Shown here: positions 16,828-26,552 of the stretch, one piece after another
Position numbering within the stretch: the stretch's first letter is position 1
How the letters are laid out: the number at the start of each line of letters is the position of its first letter
Assembly: GCF_000315545.1 (NCBI RefSeq)
Contig: NZ_JH992902.1
Location: forward strand, 717,280-781,279
DNA from: Selenomonas sp. F0473
GTDB lineage: Bacteria > Bacillota > Negativicutes > Selenomonadales > Selenomonadaceae
Direction of reading: 5' to 3'
Length of the DNA stretch: 64,000 bases
Made by a program: the position numbers and the translations under genes
Notes under the pieces: model-generated
What the model was told of the DNA's origin: nothing
Databases searched by the model: none
Seen by the model: the letters and a program-made list of their open reading frames with translations, nothing else

Positions 16828-17859
16828 TTAGAGCAGCGCATGCGTAATCATGTATTCCGCGATCTGGAGCGCGTTCAGCGCAGCCCCTTTCCTGATCTGA
16901 TCGCCGCAGATCCAAAAGTTCAGGGCGTTTTCTGCGGACTCATCCACACGCAGGCGCCCGACCTCGACGTCCGTCTTGCCGGAGGTGTAAAGCGGCATCG
17001 GATACTCCTGCGCCGCGGGATCGTCGTGGAGAACGACGCCCGGAAACGCTGCGATCGCCGCTCGTGCGGCGTCGAGCGAGATCGGCTCTTTGAATTCGAC
17101 GTTGACGGATTCGGCATGGCTGCGGTAAACCGGCACGCGCACCGTCGTCGCGGTGATGCGCAGCGTGTCGTCCTCCATGATCTTCTTCGTCTCGTCGATC
17201 ATCTTCATCTCTTCTTTGGTGTAGAGATTGTCCTTGAACACGTCGATCTGCGGGATCAGGTTAAACGCGATCGGATAGTGCTTCGGCAGTTTGCCGACGG
17301 GCAGGATATGCGCCTCTGCTTCTTTGCCCGAAGCGAGTGCCGCGACCTGTTCCTCGAGCTCCGTCATGCCCTCTTTGCCCGCGCCCGAGACCGCCTGATA
17401 CGTCGAGACGACGATGCGGCGAATCTTCGCGACGTCGTAGAGGGGCTTGAGCCCCATCGCCATGATGATCGTCGAGCAGTTCGGATTCGCGATGATCCCC
17501 TTATGGCGCGCGATGGCCTGCGGGTTGACTTCGGGCACGACGAGCGGCACCTCCGGCTCCATACGGAACGTGCTGGAGTTGTCGATGACGACCGCGCCCG
17601 CCTTGACGGCGTGCGGCGCGAACTCCGCGCTCGCCGCGCCGCCCGCAAAGAGCGCGATGTCGACTCCGGCGAAAGAATCCGCCGTCGCCTCCCGCACGGT
17701 ATACTCTTTGCCCATAAAGGCGATCTTTTTGCCCGCCGAGCGGCTGGATGCGAGGAGGCGCAGCTCGGAGAAGGGAAACTGACGCTCTTCGATGAGGTTC
17801 AGGAACTCCTGACCGACGGCGCCCGTTGCGCCGAGGATGGCCACGCGATATTTCTTCAT
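16828..17859 (-). CDS. asd: Aspartate-semialdehyde dehydrogenase
   Basis: A 343-residue NADP-dependent enzyme that reduces aspartyl phosphate to aspartate semialdehyde, the branch-point intermediate for lysine/DAP, threonine and methionine. The N-terminal cofactor loop is AILGATGAVGQEFLNLIEER. The catalytic-cysteine segment is IANPNCSTIIMAM, and SGAGKEGMTELEEQ and the C-terminal VGRLRVDE are also typical. Length is normal. It follows dapB by 13 bases on the same strand, forming a dapB-asd pair that feeds meso-DAP to MurE. Confidence 0.97.
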   Translation of the reverse strand: MKKYRVAILGATGAVGQEFLNLIEERQFPFSELRLLASSRSAGKKIAFMGKEYTVREATADSFAGVDIALFAGGAASAEFAPHAVKAGAVVIDNSSTFRMEPEVPLVVPEVNPQAIARHKGIIANPNCSTIIMAMGLKPLYDVAKIRRIVVSTYQAVSGAGKEGMTELEEQVAALASGKEAEAHILPVGKLPKHYPIAFNLIPQIDVFKDNLYTKEEMKMIDETKKIMEDDTLRITATTVRVPVYRSHAESVNVEFKEPISLDAARAAIAAFPGVVLHDDPAAQEYPMPLYTSGKTDVEVGRLRVDESAENALNFWICGDQIRKGAALNALQIAEYMITHALL

Positions 17860-17872
17860 GATTCTGCCTCCC

Positions 17873-18664
17873 TTACAGCAGTTTGTCGAGGCCCACGGTG
17901 AGCGATTTCTTCAATTTGCGCACCTTCTTCGCGGCGAGGACGACGCCCGGCATGAACGATTCTCGATTCAGCGAGTCGTGGCGGATCGAGAGCGTCTGCC
18001 CGAGGCCGCCGAAAATCACCTCTTGATGGGCGACGTAGCCCGGCAGCCGCACGCTGTGGATCCGCATGCCCTCGTACGCGGCGCCGCGCGCGCCCGGGAT
18101 CTTCTCCTCCTCGTCGGGGTGTCCCTGTCGATGCGGGGCGCGCACCTCGGCGATCATCGCAGCCGTCTGCACCGCCGTTCCGGAGGGCGCGTCGAGTTTG
18201 TTGTCGTGATGCAGCTCGATGATCTCGACATCCGGCATATACTTTGCCGCCATGCGGCTCATGAGCATCATCAGCACAGCGCCGATCGCAAAGTTCGGCG
18301 CGATGAACGCGGGCGTATCGTTTGCCTCCGCCGCCGCCTTGATCTCCGCCTTCTGGGCATCCGTGAGTCCCGTCGTCCCGACCACGGGCGACACCTTATG
18401 CGCAAGCGCCGTGAGGACGTTCCCGTGTACGGCGTCGGGGCGGGTAAAGTCAATCATCACCTCGGGGCGCAGGCGCGCGAGCGCCGCCGCAAGATCGGTC
18501 TCCACGAGGACGCCGTTTTTCCCCGTTCCCGCAAGTTCCCCCGTATCTGCGCCGCCGCCGATATCAACCGCGCCGACGAGCTGCAAATCCGCGTCGTCGG
18601 CGACCGCTTTCAGCACCGCGCGCCCCATGCGGCCGCAGGCGCCGCTGACCAAAACCTTTGTCAA
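17873..18664 (-). CDS. dapB: 4-hydroxy-tetrahydrodipicolinate reductase
   Basis: A 263-residue NAD(P)H-dependent reductase of the lysine/DAP pathway. The N-terminal Rossmann loop is VLVSGACGRMGRAVLKAV. The family signature is EIIELHHDNKLDAPSGTA, with the catalytic His-His and Lys, followed by IHSVRLPGYVAHQEVIFGG. Length is usual. It is the first gene of a dapB-asd operon with a strong consensus promoter close upstream (18703-18731). The leader is too short for a lysine riboswitch, and none is seen. Confidence 0.97.
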   Translation of the reverse strand: MTKVLVSGACGRMGRAVLKAVADDADLQLVGAVDIGGGADTGELAGTGKNGVLVETDLAAALARLRPEVMIDFTRPDAVHGNVLTALAHKVSPVVGTTGLTDAQKAEIKAAAEANDTPAFIAPNFAIGAVLMMLMSRMAAKYMPDVEIIELHHDNKLDAPSGTAVQTAAMIAEVRAPHRQGHPDEEEKIPGARGAAYEGMRIHSVRLPGYVAHQEVIFGGLGQTLSIRHDSLNRESFMPGVVLAAKKVRKLKKSLTVGLDKLL

Positions 18665-18702
18665 GGAAATTCCTCCTCAGTTCTCAATACGATTTTGCCA
18701 TC

Positions 18703-18731
18703 ATTATACAAGCGCAGTCCGCACGCGTCAA
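18703..18731 (-). promoter_or_regulatory. Promoter of dapB-asd
   Basis: TTGACG (18726-18731) and TATAAT (18703-18708) are 17 bases apart on the minus strand, ending about 38 bases before the dapB ATG. A near-consensus housekeeping promoter. Confidence 0.85.
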
Positions 18732-18786
18732 GGAAGACGGCGCCGCATCGTATCCCCGGCTTTATTTTGACGCCCCGACACAATCC

Positions 18787-20853
18787 TCAGACTTCCGAAA
18801 TATGCGCAAACTGTTCGCGGTACTGCCGCACGAGGCTCGGCAGGACGAAGGCAAGCGCAGCGGGGTCGTCCACGGTGCGGAGCGCCGCCTTGCGCGCGAG
18901 GAGGAGCAGGTCCATATCGGCGAGCACGTCGGCGATTTTGAGATCCCCGAGCCCGTGCTGCATCGCACCGAAGAACTGGCCCGGCCCGCGGAGGCGGAGA
19001 TCCTCCTCCGCGAGGCGGAACCCGTCGCTCGTCTGCTCGATGATCTTCAGCCGCTCCTCTGAGGCCGCCGCACTCCCCGCGACGAGGATGCAGTAGGAGG
19101 CGTACGCCCCGCGCCCCACGCGTCCGCGCAGCTGGTGCAGCTGCGCCAGACCAAACCGCTCGGCGTGCTCGACGACGAGGATGCTCGCGTTCGGCACGTT
19201 GACGCCGACCTCGATCACCGTCGTCGATACGAGGAGTTTGATCTTATCCTCGTAAAAATCGCGCATGACGGCTTCCTTCTCCGCGGATTTCATCCGTCCG
19301 TGCAGAAGCCCGCAGCGGATGCCGCGAAAGATGCCGCGCGAAAGTTCTTCGTAGACCTCCTCTGCCGAGGGCAGATCGCTCTCCTCGCTGGCCTCAATCA
19401 GCGGGCAGACGACGTATGCCTGCCGCCCGCTCTCAATCTCCCTGCGCACGAACGCATAGATTTTGTCCCGCGCGGCCTCGGTGCGCAGGAAGGTACGAAC
19501 GGCGCGCCGCCCGGGCGGGAGATGTTCGATGCGCGAGACGTCAAGGTCGCCGTAGACCGTCAGCGTCATCGTACGCGGAATCGGCGTCGCCGTCATGACG
19601 AGCACGTCGGGCGTTATGCCGCTCTTCTTCTCGAGCGCGGCGCGCTGCGCCACGCCGAACCGGTGCTGTTCATCCGTCACAACGAGCCCGAGCGCGGCAA
19701 AGGCGACGCGATCCTCGATCAGCGCATGCGTGCCGACGACAATATCGACCTCGTGCGCCGCGAGCGCGGCGTCCGTCTCCGCGCGCGCCTTCTTCGCGAG
19801 GCGCCCCGCGAGGAACCCGACGCGTATTCCGCGCGGGGTAAGAAGTTCCGAGAGGTAGTCGTAATGCTGGCGCGCGAGGATCTCGGTCGGCGCCATGAGC
19901 GCGCCCTGATACCCGCTCTCCACGGTCTTGACGAGAGCGAGCAGGGCGATCGCCGTTTTCCCCGATCCAACGTCCCCCTGCACGAGGCGGCGCATCGGCA
20001 GCGGCGATTCCATATCGCGCGCAACCTCCTCCCATACGGTCTGCTGGTCCTCCGTCAACGTGAAGGGCAGCGCCTCAAGTACGGCGGCGATATGCGCCCC
20101 GTTCGGGCGGTGCGCGATGCCCTGCTGCTCCTCTGCGCTCCGCTTTTTAATCGCAAGCAGGCCGCATTGAATGAGGTAGAGCTCTTCAAAGGCAAGGCGC
20201 CTCCGCGCCGCGCTGAGTTCCTCCGCCCGCTTGGGGAAGTGAATCTGCCGGAAAGCGTCCGCGCGCCCGATGAGGCCGTACTCCTCTCGGACGGCGGCGG
20301 GCAGCGTTTCCGTGAGTTCTGCGGCGGATTCTTTGAGCGCGTATGCCGTCATGCCGCGCAGCTGTTTCTGCGTAAGCCCCTCGGTTGCGGCGTAGACGGG
20401 GAGGATGCCGAGCAGGGATTCTGCGGATTCCTGCGCGCCGAGAAATTCGAGCGCCGTCATCTGAGAGAGCGCGAGCTGCCCGCCGCCGTTGTAGGCGTAA
20501 TCCGCCCTGCCCGCGAGGAAGACGCGCCGCCCCTCGCGCAGTTTCGTTTTGAGAAAGTGCTGATTGAACCAAACGGCCTGCGCATAGCCCGTGCCGTCGC
20601 CGATGAGCGCCGTCAGCACGGTAAAGCCGCGCCGCCGCGTCCGGCGTTCTGTCACCGTTTGAATGACGCCGACGACCGCGGCGCGCATGCCCGCCCGCAG
20701 GTCGGCGATGCGCGTGATGCGGCTCCGGTCCTCATAGGCGCGCGGGTAATAGGTCAGGAGGTCGTAGACCGTCTCTACGCCGAGGCGGCGCAGCGCAGCC
20801 GCCTTCTTGACGCCCACGCCGCGCACCTTGTTCACGCTGTCCGTCAGCAGCAT
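18787..20853 (-). CDS. recG: ATP-dependent DNA helicase RecG
   Basis: A 688-residue superfamily 2 helicase that reverses stalled replication forks and processes branched DNA. It shows the N-terminal wedge/OB region (SRITRIADLRAGMRAAVVGVI), Walker A RLVQGDVGSGKTAIALLA, motif II VTDEQHRFGV, motif III MTATPIPRTMTLT, and the late motifs VSTTVIEVGVNVPNA and HQLRGRVGRGAYASYC. The open frame starts at 20895, but ATG 20853 (MLLTDSVNKV) has a GGGGAGGGGG site and gives the expected length, while the extra residues fall in the pckA terminator. Downstream of pckA, it is separated by that terminator. Confidence 0.97.
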   Translation of the reverse strand: MLLTDSVNKVRGVGVKKAAALRRLGVETVYDLLTYYPRAYEDRSRITRIADLRAGMRAAVVGVIQTVTERRTRRRGFTVLTALIGDGTGYAQAVWFNQHFLKTKLREGRRVFLAGRADYAYNGGGQLALSQMTALEFLGAQESAESLLGILPVYAATEGLTQKQLRGMTAYALKESAAELTETLPAAVREEYGLIGRADAFRQIHFPKRAEELSAARRRLAFEELYLIQCGLLAIKKRSAEEQQGIAHRPNGAHIAAVLEALPFTLTEDQQTVWEEVARDMESPLPMRRLVQGDVGSGKTAIALLALVKTVESGYQGALMAPTEILARQHYDYLSELLTPRGIRVGFLAGRLAKKARAETDAALAAHEVDIVVGTHALIEDRVAFAALGLVVTDEQHRFGVAQRAALEKKSGITPDVLVMTATPIPRTMTLTVYGDLDVSRIEHLPPGRRAVRTFLRTEAARDKIYAFVRREIESGRQAYVVCPLIEASEESDLPSAEEVYEELSRGIFRGIRCGLLHGRMKSAEKEAVMRDFYEDKIKLLVSTTVIEVGVNVPNASILVVEHAERFGLAQLHQLRGRVGRGAYASYCILVAGSAAASEERLKIIEQTSDGFRLAEEDLRLRGPGQFFGAMQHGLGDLKIADVLADMDLLLLARKAALRTVDDPAALAFVLPSLVRQYREQFAHISEV

Positions 20854-20870
20854 CCCTGCCCCCTCCCCGC

Positions 20871-20910
20871 TCAAAAAACAGAAAAACCGCCGCACCGTTG
20901 TGCGGCGGTT
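20871..20910 (-). terminator. Terminator after pckA
   Basis: A perfect 11-bp stem AACCGCCGCAC with loop CGTT (20885-20910), followed on the minus strand by TTTTT-CTG-TTTTTT. It ends the pckA transcript just before recG. Confidence 0.85.
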
Positions 20911-20929
20911 CCGCCGTTATGACTGTCGT

Positions 20930-22549
20930 TTAGAGCTTCGGCCCCGCCGCAACGAGACGCTGCCCATCTTCATTGCCTTCGTACTTCTTAAAGTTCTTGA
21001 TGAAACGCGCGGCAAGGTCCTTTGCCTTTTCGTCCCACTCGGTACGGCTGGCATACGTGTCGCGCGGATCGAGAATCTTCGCATCGACGCCCGGCAGCTC
21101 CGTCGGCACCTCGAAATCGAAGTACGGAATCTTCTTCGTCGGCGCGCTGTCGATCGCGCCGCTTTGGATGGCATGGATGATGCCGCGCGTATCCTGAATG
21201 GAGATGCGCTTCCCAGTGCCGTTCCAGCCCGTGTTGACGAGGTAGGCCTTCGACCCGTGCTCCTCCATCTTGCGGACGAGTTCTTCCGCGTACTTCGTCG
21301 GATGGAGTTCGAGGAACGCCTGCCCGAAACACGCTGAGAAGGTCGGCGTCGGTTCCGTGATGCCGCGCTCCGTGCCCGCAAGTTTCGACGTGAACCCTGA
21401 GAGGAAGTAGTATTTCGTCTGCTCCGGCGTCAGAATCGAGACCGGCGGCAGCACGCCGAACGCGTCCGCCGAGAGGAAGATGACGTGCTTTGCATGGGGC
21501 CCCGCCGATTTATCGCGCACGTGTCCCTGAACGATGTGTTCGATATGATGGATGGGATAGGAGACGCGCGTATTCTCCGTGATGGATTTATCCGCAAAGT
21601 CCACATGACCCGCGAGGTCGACGGTCACGTTCTCGAGCAGCGCGTTGCGCTTGATCGCGCCGTAGATATCCGGCTCCGCCTTGGGGTCGAGATTGATGAC
21701 CTTCGCGTAGCAGCCGCCCTCGTAGTTGAACACGCCCTCGTCGTCCCAGCCGTGCTCGTCGTCGCCGATGAGCAGCCGCTCGTGGTCGGTCGAAAGGGTG
21801 GTCTTGCCCGTCCCCGAGAGTCCGAAGAAAAGGGTGGTATTCTCCCCCTGCTTGTCCGTGTTCGCCGAGCAGTGCATCGAGGCGATGCCCTTCAAGGGGA
21901 GGTAGTAGTTCATCATCGAGAACATGCCCTTTTTCATCTCGCCGCCGTACCATGTGTTGACGATAATCTGCTCGCGGCTCGTGAGGTTGAACATGACTGC
22001 CGTCTCGGAGTTGAGGCCGAGGTCGCCGAAATGCATCACGCGTGCCTTGGCCGCGTTGTAGACGATGAAATCCGGTTGAAAGCCGCGCAGTTCCTCCTCC
22101 GTCGGGCGAATGAACATATTCGTCACGAAATGCGCCTGCCACGGCACTTCCATGATGAACCGCACCGCCATGCGCGTGTTCTTGTTCGCGCCGCAGAACG
22201 CGTCGACAACGAAGAGGCGTTTGTTGCAGAGCTCGCGAATCGCAATCTCGCGCACGGCGTTCCACGCTTTCTGCGTCGCGCGGTGGTTGTCGTTCTTGTA
22301 TTCGGGGGACGTCCACCAAACCGTGTTGTGCGATGTCTCGTCGTCCACGATGTATTTATCTTTCGGAGAACGGCCCGTATAGATCCCCGTCATCACGTTG
22401 ACGGCGTCGCCCATCTCCGTTACCTGTCCGCGCTCGCAGCCCTCGAGGTCCGGCCGCAGTTCCTCGCGGAACAGCTGGTCGTAGCTTGGATTATGAACGA
22501 CTTCGGTTGTGCCTGTAATGCCGTATTGTGTGAGATCAATCGTTGCCAT
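20930..22549 (-). CDS. pckA: Phosphoenolpyruvate carboxykinase (ATP)
   Basis: A 539-residue ATP-dependent PEPCK interconverting oxaloacetate and PEP. In rumen-type and oral fermenters it often runs toward oxaloacetate, for succinate/propionate formation. Motifs include [15 protein letters not shown], the kinase-1a loop [15 protein letters not shown], the metal/ATP segment [24 protein letters not shown], and [14 protein letters not shown] near the C-terminus. These mark the ATP-type rather than the GTP-type enzyme. It stands alone, with a terminator downstream and a 123-base gap from thrC upstream. Confidence 0.97.
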   Translation of the reverse strand: MATIDLTQYGITGTTEVVHNPSYDQLFREELRPDLEGCERGQVTEMGDAVNVMTGIYTGRSPKDKYIVDDETSHNTVWWTSPEYKNDNHRATQKAWNAVREIAIRELCNKRLFVVDAFCGANKNTRMAVRFIMEVPWQAHFVTNMFIRPTEEELRGFQPDFIVYNAAKARVMHFGDLGLNSETAVMFNLTSREQIIVNTWYGGEMKKGMFSMMNYYLPLKGIASMHCSANTDKQGENTTLFFGLSGTGKTTLSTDHERLLIGDDEHGWDDEGVFNYEGGCYAKVINLDPKAEPDIYGAIKRNALLENVTVDLAGHVDFADKSITENTRVSYPIHHIEHIVQGHVRDKSAGPHAKHVIFLSADAFGVLPPVSILTPEQTKYYFLSGFTSKLAGTERGITEPTPTFSACFGQAFLELHPTKYAEELVRKMEEHGSKAYLVNTGWNGTGKRISIQDTRGIIHAIQSGAIDSAPTKKIPYFDFEVPTELPGVDAKILDPRDTYASRTEWDEKAKDLAARFIKNFKKYEGNEDGQRLVAAGPKL

Positions 22550-22672
22550 GACAGTTTACCTCTTTCTCCAAAAAACATTGGGACGTCATATAACCGCATA
22601 TTTAGAAAATTCTTCACATAAGTGGAAAATCCTTCTTTGGCAAACAAAGTTTTTATTGATAGCGCATCTTTC

Positions 22673-24157
22673 TCAGTGCGCGCATCCTGCAAAATCCAAC
22701 ACGACCGCGCGCATCTCGTCCCGTTCGCACACGTCCGTGTGACGCACGGGCTGCGCGCGCAGTCCCGCCAGCCCCTGCGGAATCTCCATGCCGCTCAGTT
22801 CACGCAAATGCGCCATCTGTGCAAAGGGATCGGCATCGACCGCCGCCCCGAGTGCAGAGAGCACACTCGCAGCGAATTTATACGGGCTCGCCGTCGAGAG
22901 CACCGCCGTCGGGCGCGCGTCCCCCGTCTCCTTTCGGTACCGCTCCGCCGCGCTGTAGGCGACGGCGGTATGCGGGTCAAGCGTATACTTCGTGCGCTCG
23001 TATACGCTGCGGATCTCCTCCCGCGTCGCCGCATCGTCCGCAAAAGCCGCCCAGAAATGCTCACGCAGCTGCGGCAGAAGTCCGCTCGCATCGTAGACAC
23101 CCTTCTCCGCAAGACTGCGCATCCACGCGGCGACCTGCCGCGTATCCTCCGTCAGATGATAGAGCAGGCGCTCGAGATTGCTCGAGACGAGAATGTCCAT
23201 CGACGGCGAGATGGTCTGATAAAATGCGCGGCGGCGGTCGTAGACGCCGCTCTGCAGGAAGTCGGTCAGCACATTGTTCGCGTTCGAGGCACAGACGAGC
23301 CGCCCGACGGGCAGTCCCATGCGTTTCGCATAGAAGCCGGCAAGGATATTTCCGAAATTCCCGGTCGGCACGGCGTAGTTCACCGCATCGCCGCACCGAA
23401 CCGCCCCCTCCGCGAGGAGGTCGGCATACGCGCTGAAATAGTAGACGATCTGCGGTGCGAGGCGCCCCCAGTTGATGGAGTTCGCCGAGGACAGCCGCGT
23501 ATGCGCCGCCGCGAGCGTCTTTGCCGTCGCCGCGTCGCTGAATATCTCCTTCACGCCGCGCTGCGCGTCGTCGAAGTTGCCGCGCACAGCGACGACCTTC
23601 ACGTTTGCGCCTTCCTGCGTCGCCATCTGGAGACGCTGGACGGGGCTGACGCCGCCGTCCGGATAGAATACCATCATCTGAATCCCGGGCGCGTCCGCGA
23701 ATCCCGCGAGCGCGGCCTTGCCCGTGTCGCCCGACGTCGCGACGAGGATGAGTACGGTCTCTTGCTCCCCCATCTTCCCGCGCGCCGCGCTCATGAGCTG
23801 CGGAAGGAGCTGGAGCGCCATGTCCTTGAACGCGCTCGTCGGACCGTGCCAGAGTTCGAGCACCGAAAGGCCGCCGACCGCGCGCAGCGGCGCGCGCCGC
23901 GCGTCGTCGAACGTGTGTCCGTAGGCGCGCTGCACGCAGCCCGTAAGTTCCGCCTCCGTATAGTCTGTAAGATAGAGGCGCAGGATGCGCACGGCACGCT
24001 CCTCATAGGAGAGCGGCACAAGCGCCTCGATATCGGCGCGGCTCACCTGCGGGAACGCGGCAGGTACGAAGAGGCCGCCGTCAGCGGCAAGCCCCCGCAG
24101 GATTGCCGCGGCGGATGAGACGCGCTCCGCGGCGCCGCGCGTGCTGAAATAATCCAT
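22673..24157 (-). CDS. thrC: Threonine synthase
   Basis: A 494-residue PLP enzyme converting O-phosphohomoserine to threonine. The N-terminus MDYFSTRGAA is typical of the long, bacterial-type ThrC. The PLP-lysine segment is HGPTSAFKDMALQLL, and the phosphate-binding TSGDTGKAALAGF and AVPTGNFGNILAGFYAKRMG are present. The frame extends to 24193, but ATG 24157 has AAAGGA nine bases upstream and gives the right N-terminus. It lies 75 bases downstream of the ybaK-like gene on the same strand. Its precursor pathway shares Asd (16.8-17.9 kb). Confidence 0.96.
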   Translation of the reverse strand: MDYFSTRGAAERVSSAAAILRGLAADGGLFVPAAFPQVSRADIEALVPLSYEERAVRILRLYLTDYTEAELTGCVQRAYGHTFDDARRAPLRAVGGLSVLELWHGPTSAFKDMALQLLPQLMSAARGKMGEQETVLILVATSGDTGKAALAGFADAPGIQMMVFYPDGGVSPVQRLQMATQEGANVKVVAVRGNFDDAQRGVKEIFSDAATAKTLAAAHTRLSSANSINWGRLAPQIVYYFSAYADLLAEGAVRCGDAVNYAVPTGNFGNILAGFYAKRMGLPVGRLVCASNANNVLTDFLQSGVYDRRRAFYQTISPSMDILVSSNLERLLYHLTEDTRQVAAWMRSLAEKGVYDASGLLPQLREHFWAAFADDAATREEIRSVYERTKYTLDPHTAVAYSAAERYRKETGDARPTAVLSTASPYKFAASVLSALGAAVDADPFAQMAHLRELSGMEIPQGLAGLRAQPVRHTDVCERDEMRAVVLDFAGCAH

Positions 24158-24232
24158 TTGTATACATCCTTTCGCTTGGGCAGGGAAATTCATCTGTGTT
24201 ATAATAGGCTCAGCCGCCCCTGCGGCGTATGG

Positions 24233-24724
24233 TCAGCGCGCAATATTCGCCGGCACCGCGTCCGCCGCGCGGACAAGGTCGCCGGGCGCGAGCGCAATCT
24301 GCTCGCCGCGCCGTCCCGCGCTGATATAAATGCGGTCGTGCATAAGCGCGCTCTCGTCGAGGTAGACGGGGTAGGCTTTCTTCGCACCGAGCGGCGAACA
24401 TCCGCCGCGCACATAGCCCGTGAGGTCAAAAACTTCTTTGAGATGCGCCATCTCGGCGCGTTTATTCCCCGATGCGGCAGCCGCGGCCTTGAGGTCGAGT
24501 TCGCCGCCGCCCGGAATCACCGCCATGAAGACGCCCGTCCGGTCCCCGCGCACGACCAGCGTCTTATAGAGCCGCGCAAGCGGGATGCCCGTCACCGCGG
24601 CCACATGCGCGGCCGAAAGGTCGCTCTCGTCCGCGGGATAGGTCAGCAGCTCATAGGAGATGCCGAGCCGGTCGAGAATCCGCGCCGCGTTCGTCTTTTG
24701 TATTTTCTTTTTTGCCACGATCAT
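24233..24724 (-). CDS. ybaK: YbaK/EbsC-type aminoacyl-tRNA deacylase
   Basis: A 163-residue cytosolic protein of the YbaK/ProX family, which hydrolyses mischarged Cys-tRNA(Pro) or Ala-tRNA(Pro). Key segments are KTLVVRGDRTGVFMAVIPGGGELDLKAAA, with the conserved Lys (K54 by my count) and Gly-rich loop, and GYVRGGCSPLGAKKAYPVYLD with the conserved GGxSP. These fit YbaK more than the ProRS-associated INS domain. It is divergent from nadE across 54 bases. A TATAAT on the minus strand (24737-24742) may start it, but the -35 is poor. Exact tRNA specificity cannot be read from sequence. Confidence 0.88.
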   Translation of the reverse strand: MIVAKKKIQKTNAARILDRLGISYELLTYPADESDLSAAHVAAVTGIPLARLYKTLVVRGDRTGVFMAVIPGGGELDLKAAAAASGNKRAEMAHLKEVFDLTGYVRGGCSPLGAKKAYPVYLDESALMHDRIYISAGRRGEQIALAPGDLVRAADAVPANIAR

Positions 24725-24778
24725 TCACCGCGTCAAATTATAGCATAATACGCGCCGTTTTGGAAAGGAGCGCCGTCA

Positions 24779-26443
24779 ATGAAAATCGCACTCATATCGA
24801 TGGAGGTCGTGCCCGGCAGACCGGACCGCAACACGAAGACCATCTGTCAAAAAATACGGGAGGCAAAAGCCGCGGGCGCGGAACTCGCCGTCTGCCCCGC
24901 GTTCTGTCTCTCCGGCAGGTTCCTCGGACGAGAGCTCTCGCAGCCCGCCTTTCTCCGCGACTGCATGGACGACGCGCAGGATATCGCGCGGGCGGCGGAG
25001 GGCATCGCCGTGCTCTTCGGCAGCATTGCCGACGAGGCGGAGCGTCCCGTCTCGGACGGCCGCACGCTGCTCTCAGCACGCGACGGCGCGCTCCAAGAAG
25101 TAGCGCGCCGCCCGCTGCATGCGAGCAGTCCCTTCTCCCCGCTCATCTACGCGCTGCCCGAAGAGGATATCCTCATCGCCGTCGACGCCGCCCCCTTCCC
25201 CACGCCGCTCCGCGGCGCGGGGCTCGCGGCGCTCGCGCGCAAACACAGGAAGACGGTCGTCTATGTCAACGCGCTCGGTCTGCAAGACAAGGGGAAGACG
25301 GTCTATGCCTTTGACGGCGTCTGCCGCGTCTGCCGCGCCGACGGCTCCGTCGTTCTGACGACGCCCCCCTACGAAGACGGCATCACCGTCGTCGACACGG
25401 CGGCGCTGACGTCGTGCGAAACGCCCGCGAAGGAACCCGAAGTCGCCCCGATCTACCGCACGCTCCGCTACGGCGTGCGAAAATTTCTGGAGCGCATTCA
25501 TATGGAGCGGGTCGTCGTCGGCATCTCGGGCGGCATCGACTCCGCCGTCAGCGCCGCCCTCTACGTCGACGCCATCGGCGCGGACAGGGTGCTCCTCGTC
25601 AATATGCCGAGCCGTTTCAACTCCGCCACGACGAAGGGACTTGCGGCGCAGCTCGCGGAGCGACTCGGCTGCCGCTCGATGATCGTGCCCATCGAGGAGA
25701 GCGTCGCGCACACGGTCGCGCAGCTGACGGAGATTTCCGTCGAAGGCGCGGCGGCAGCACCGGGCGAGCGTCTTAAGATATCCTCTTTCGTCCGCGAGAA
25801 CATGCAGGCGCGCGACCGCAGCGGGCGGGTCCTCGCGACGATTGCCGCGGCGTGGGGCGCGGGATTTACCTGCAACGGAAACAAGGCGGAGTCGACCGTC
25901 GGCTATGCGACCCTTTACGGCGACCTTGCGGGATTCTTCGCGGCGCTCGCCGACCTTTGGAAATACCGGGTCTACGATCTCGCGCGCTATCTGAACGCGT
26001 CGGTCTACGGACGCGAGGTCATCCCGCAGGGCATCATCGACATCATGCCGAGCGCCGAGCTCTCCGACGCGCAGAACGTGGACGAGGGCAAGGGCGACCC
26101 CATCCGCTATCCGTACCACGACTTTCTCTTCCGCGCGTTTGCCGAGGACAGCCGCCTCCCCGAGGACATCCTGCAGGCGTATGCGAAGAACGCGCTCGAA
26201 GCGTACATCGGCTGCGCGGAGGGTCTTGTCGCCTCATATTTCCCCACGGCGGCGGATTTCATCGCCGATCTCGAACACTGGTGGGGGCTCTATACGGGCA
26301 TGGCGGTCGCCAAGCGCATCCAGGCCCCGCCCATCCTCTCCGTCAGCGGCCATGCGTACGGCGCGGATCATCCCGAATCCCAGATCGGCGCGTACGAAAC
26401 GCGCGCTTACCGCAGGCTCAAAGAGGAACTGCTGAACGCGTAA
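24779..26443 (+). CDS. nadE: NAD+ synthetase with a degenerate amidase domain
   Basis: A 554-residue two-domain protein. The C-terminal half is an intact NAD synthetase (adenylation and amidation of nicotinate adenine dinucleotide): PP-loop GISGGIDSAVSAA (248-260), then LVNMPSRFNSATTKGLA, TCNGNKAESTVGYATLYGD and GEVIPQ-like sequence. The N-terminal about 215 residues align in outline with the nitrilase-fold glutaminase domain of the long NadE class but look inactive. Where the catalytic Glu is expected the sequence reads CPAFCLSG (Ala at 41). No Cys occurs between residues 62 and 182, where the ICEDLW nucleophile should be, and the domain is shortened there. It would therefore use free ammonia. 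GGAAAGGAG precedes the ATG. A terminator follows. Confidence 0.93.
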   Translation: MKIALISMEVVPGRPDRNTKTICQKIREAKAAGAELAVCPAFCLSGRFLGRELSQPAFLRDCMDDAQDIARAAEGIAVLFGSIADEAERPVSDGRTLLSARDGALQEVARRPLHASSPFSPLIYALPEEDILIAVDAAPFPTPLRGAGLAALARKHRKTVVYVNALGLQDKGKTVYAFDGVCRVCRADGSVVLTTPPYEDGITVVDTAALTSCETPAKEPEVAPIYRTLRYGVRKFLERIHMERVVVGISGGIDSAVSAALYVDAIGADRVLLVNMPSRFNSATTKGLAAQLAERLGCRSMIVPIEESVAHTVAQLTEISVEGAAAAPGERLKISSFVRENMQARDRSGRVLATIAAAWGAGFTCNGNKAESTVGYATLYGDLAGFFAALADLWKYRVYDLARYLNASVYGREVIPQGIIDIMPSAELSDAQNVDEGKGDPIRYPYHDFLFRAFAEDSRLPEDILQAYAKNALEAYIGCAEGLVASYFPTAADFIADLEHWWGLYTGMAVAKRIQAPPILSVSGHAYGADHPESQIGAYETRAYRRLKEELLNA

Positions 26444-26453
26444 TTTTTTCAAC

Positions 26454-26500
26454 AAAGGGCTATCGCACGTTTTCTACAAACGTACGATAGTCCCTTTTTT
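26454..26500 (+). terminator. Terminator after nadE
   Basis: A long, slightly imperfect stem (GGGCTATCGCACGTTT at 26457-26472 against AAACGTACGATAGTCCC) followed by six T residues just after the nadE stop. Confidence 0.8.
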
Positions 26501-26508
26501 ATATTATC

Positions 26509-26524
26509 TTTTACCATTGTAAAA
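26509..26524. promoter_or_regulatory. Possible operator upstream of the metal-transport operon
   Basis: TTTTAC-CATT-GTAAAA, a small perfect inverted repeat about 30 bases upstream of the -35 box. A DtxR-family regulator gene ends this operon, so a metal-responsive site here is plausible. The match to a known TroR/MntR box was not established. Confidence 0.25.
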
Positions 26525-26552
26525 ATTATTTTTTATAAATATAAAATTCTTA

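Noticed and set aside
18665-18786. Possible lysine riboswitch before dapB
   Set aside because: The promoter leaves only about 40 bases of leader, too short for an L-box.
22550-22672. Promoter with TTGCCA/TATGTG before pckA
   Set aside because: The -35 is good but the -10 matches at only three positions, so I did not list it as a feature.
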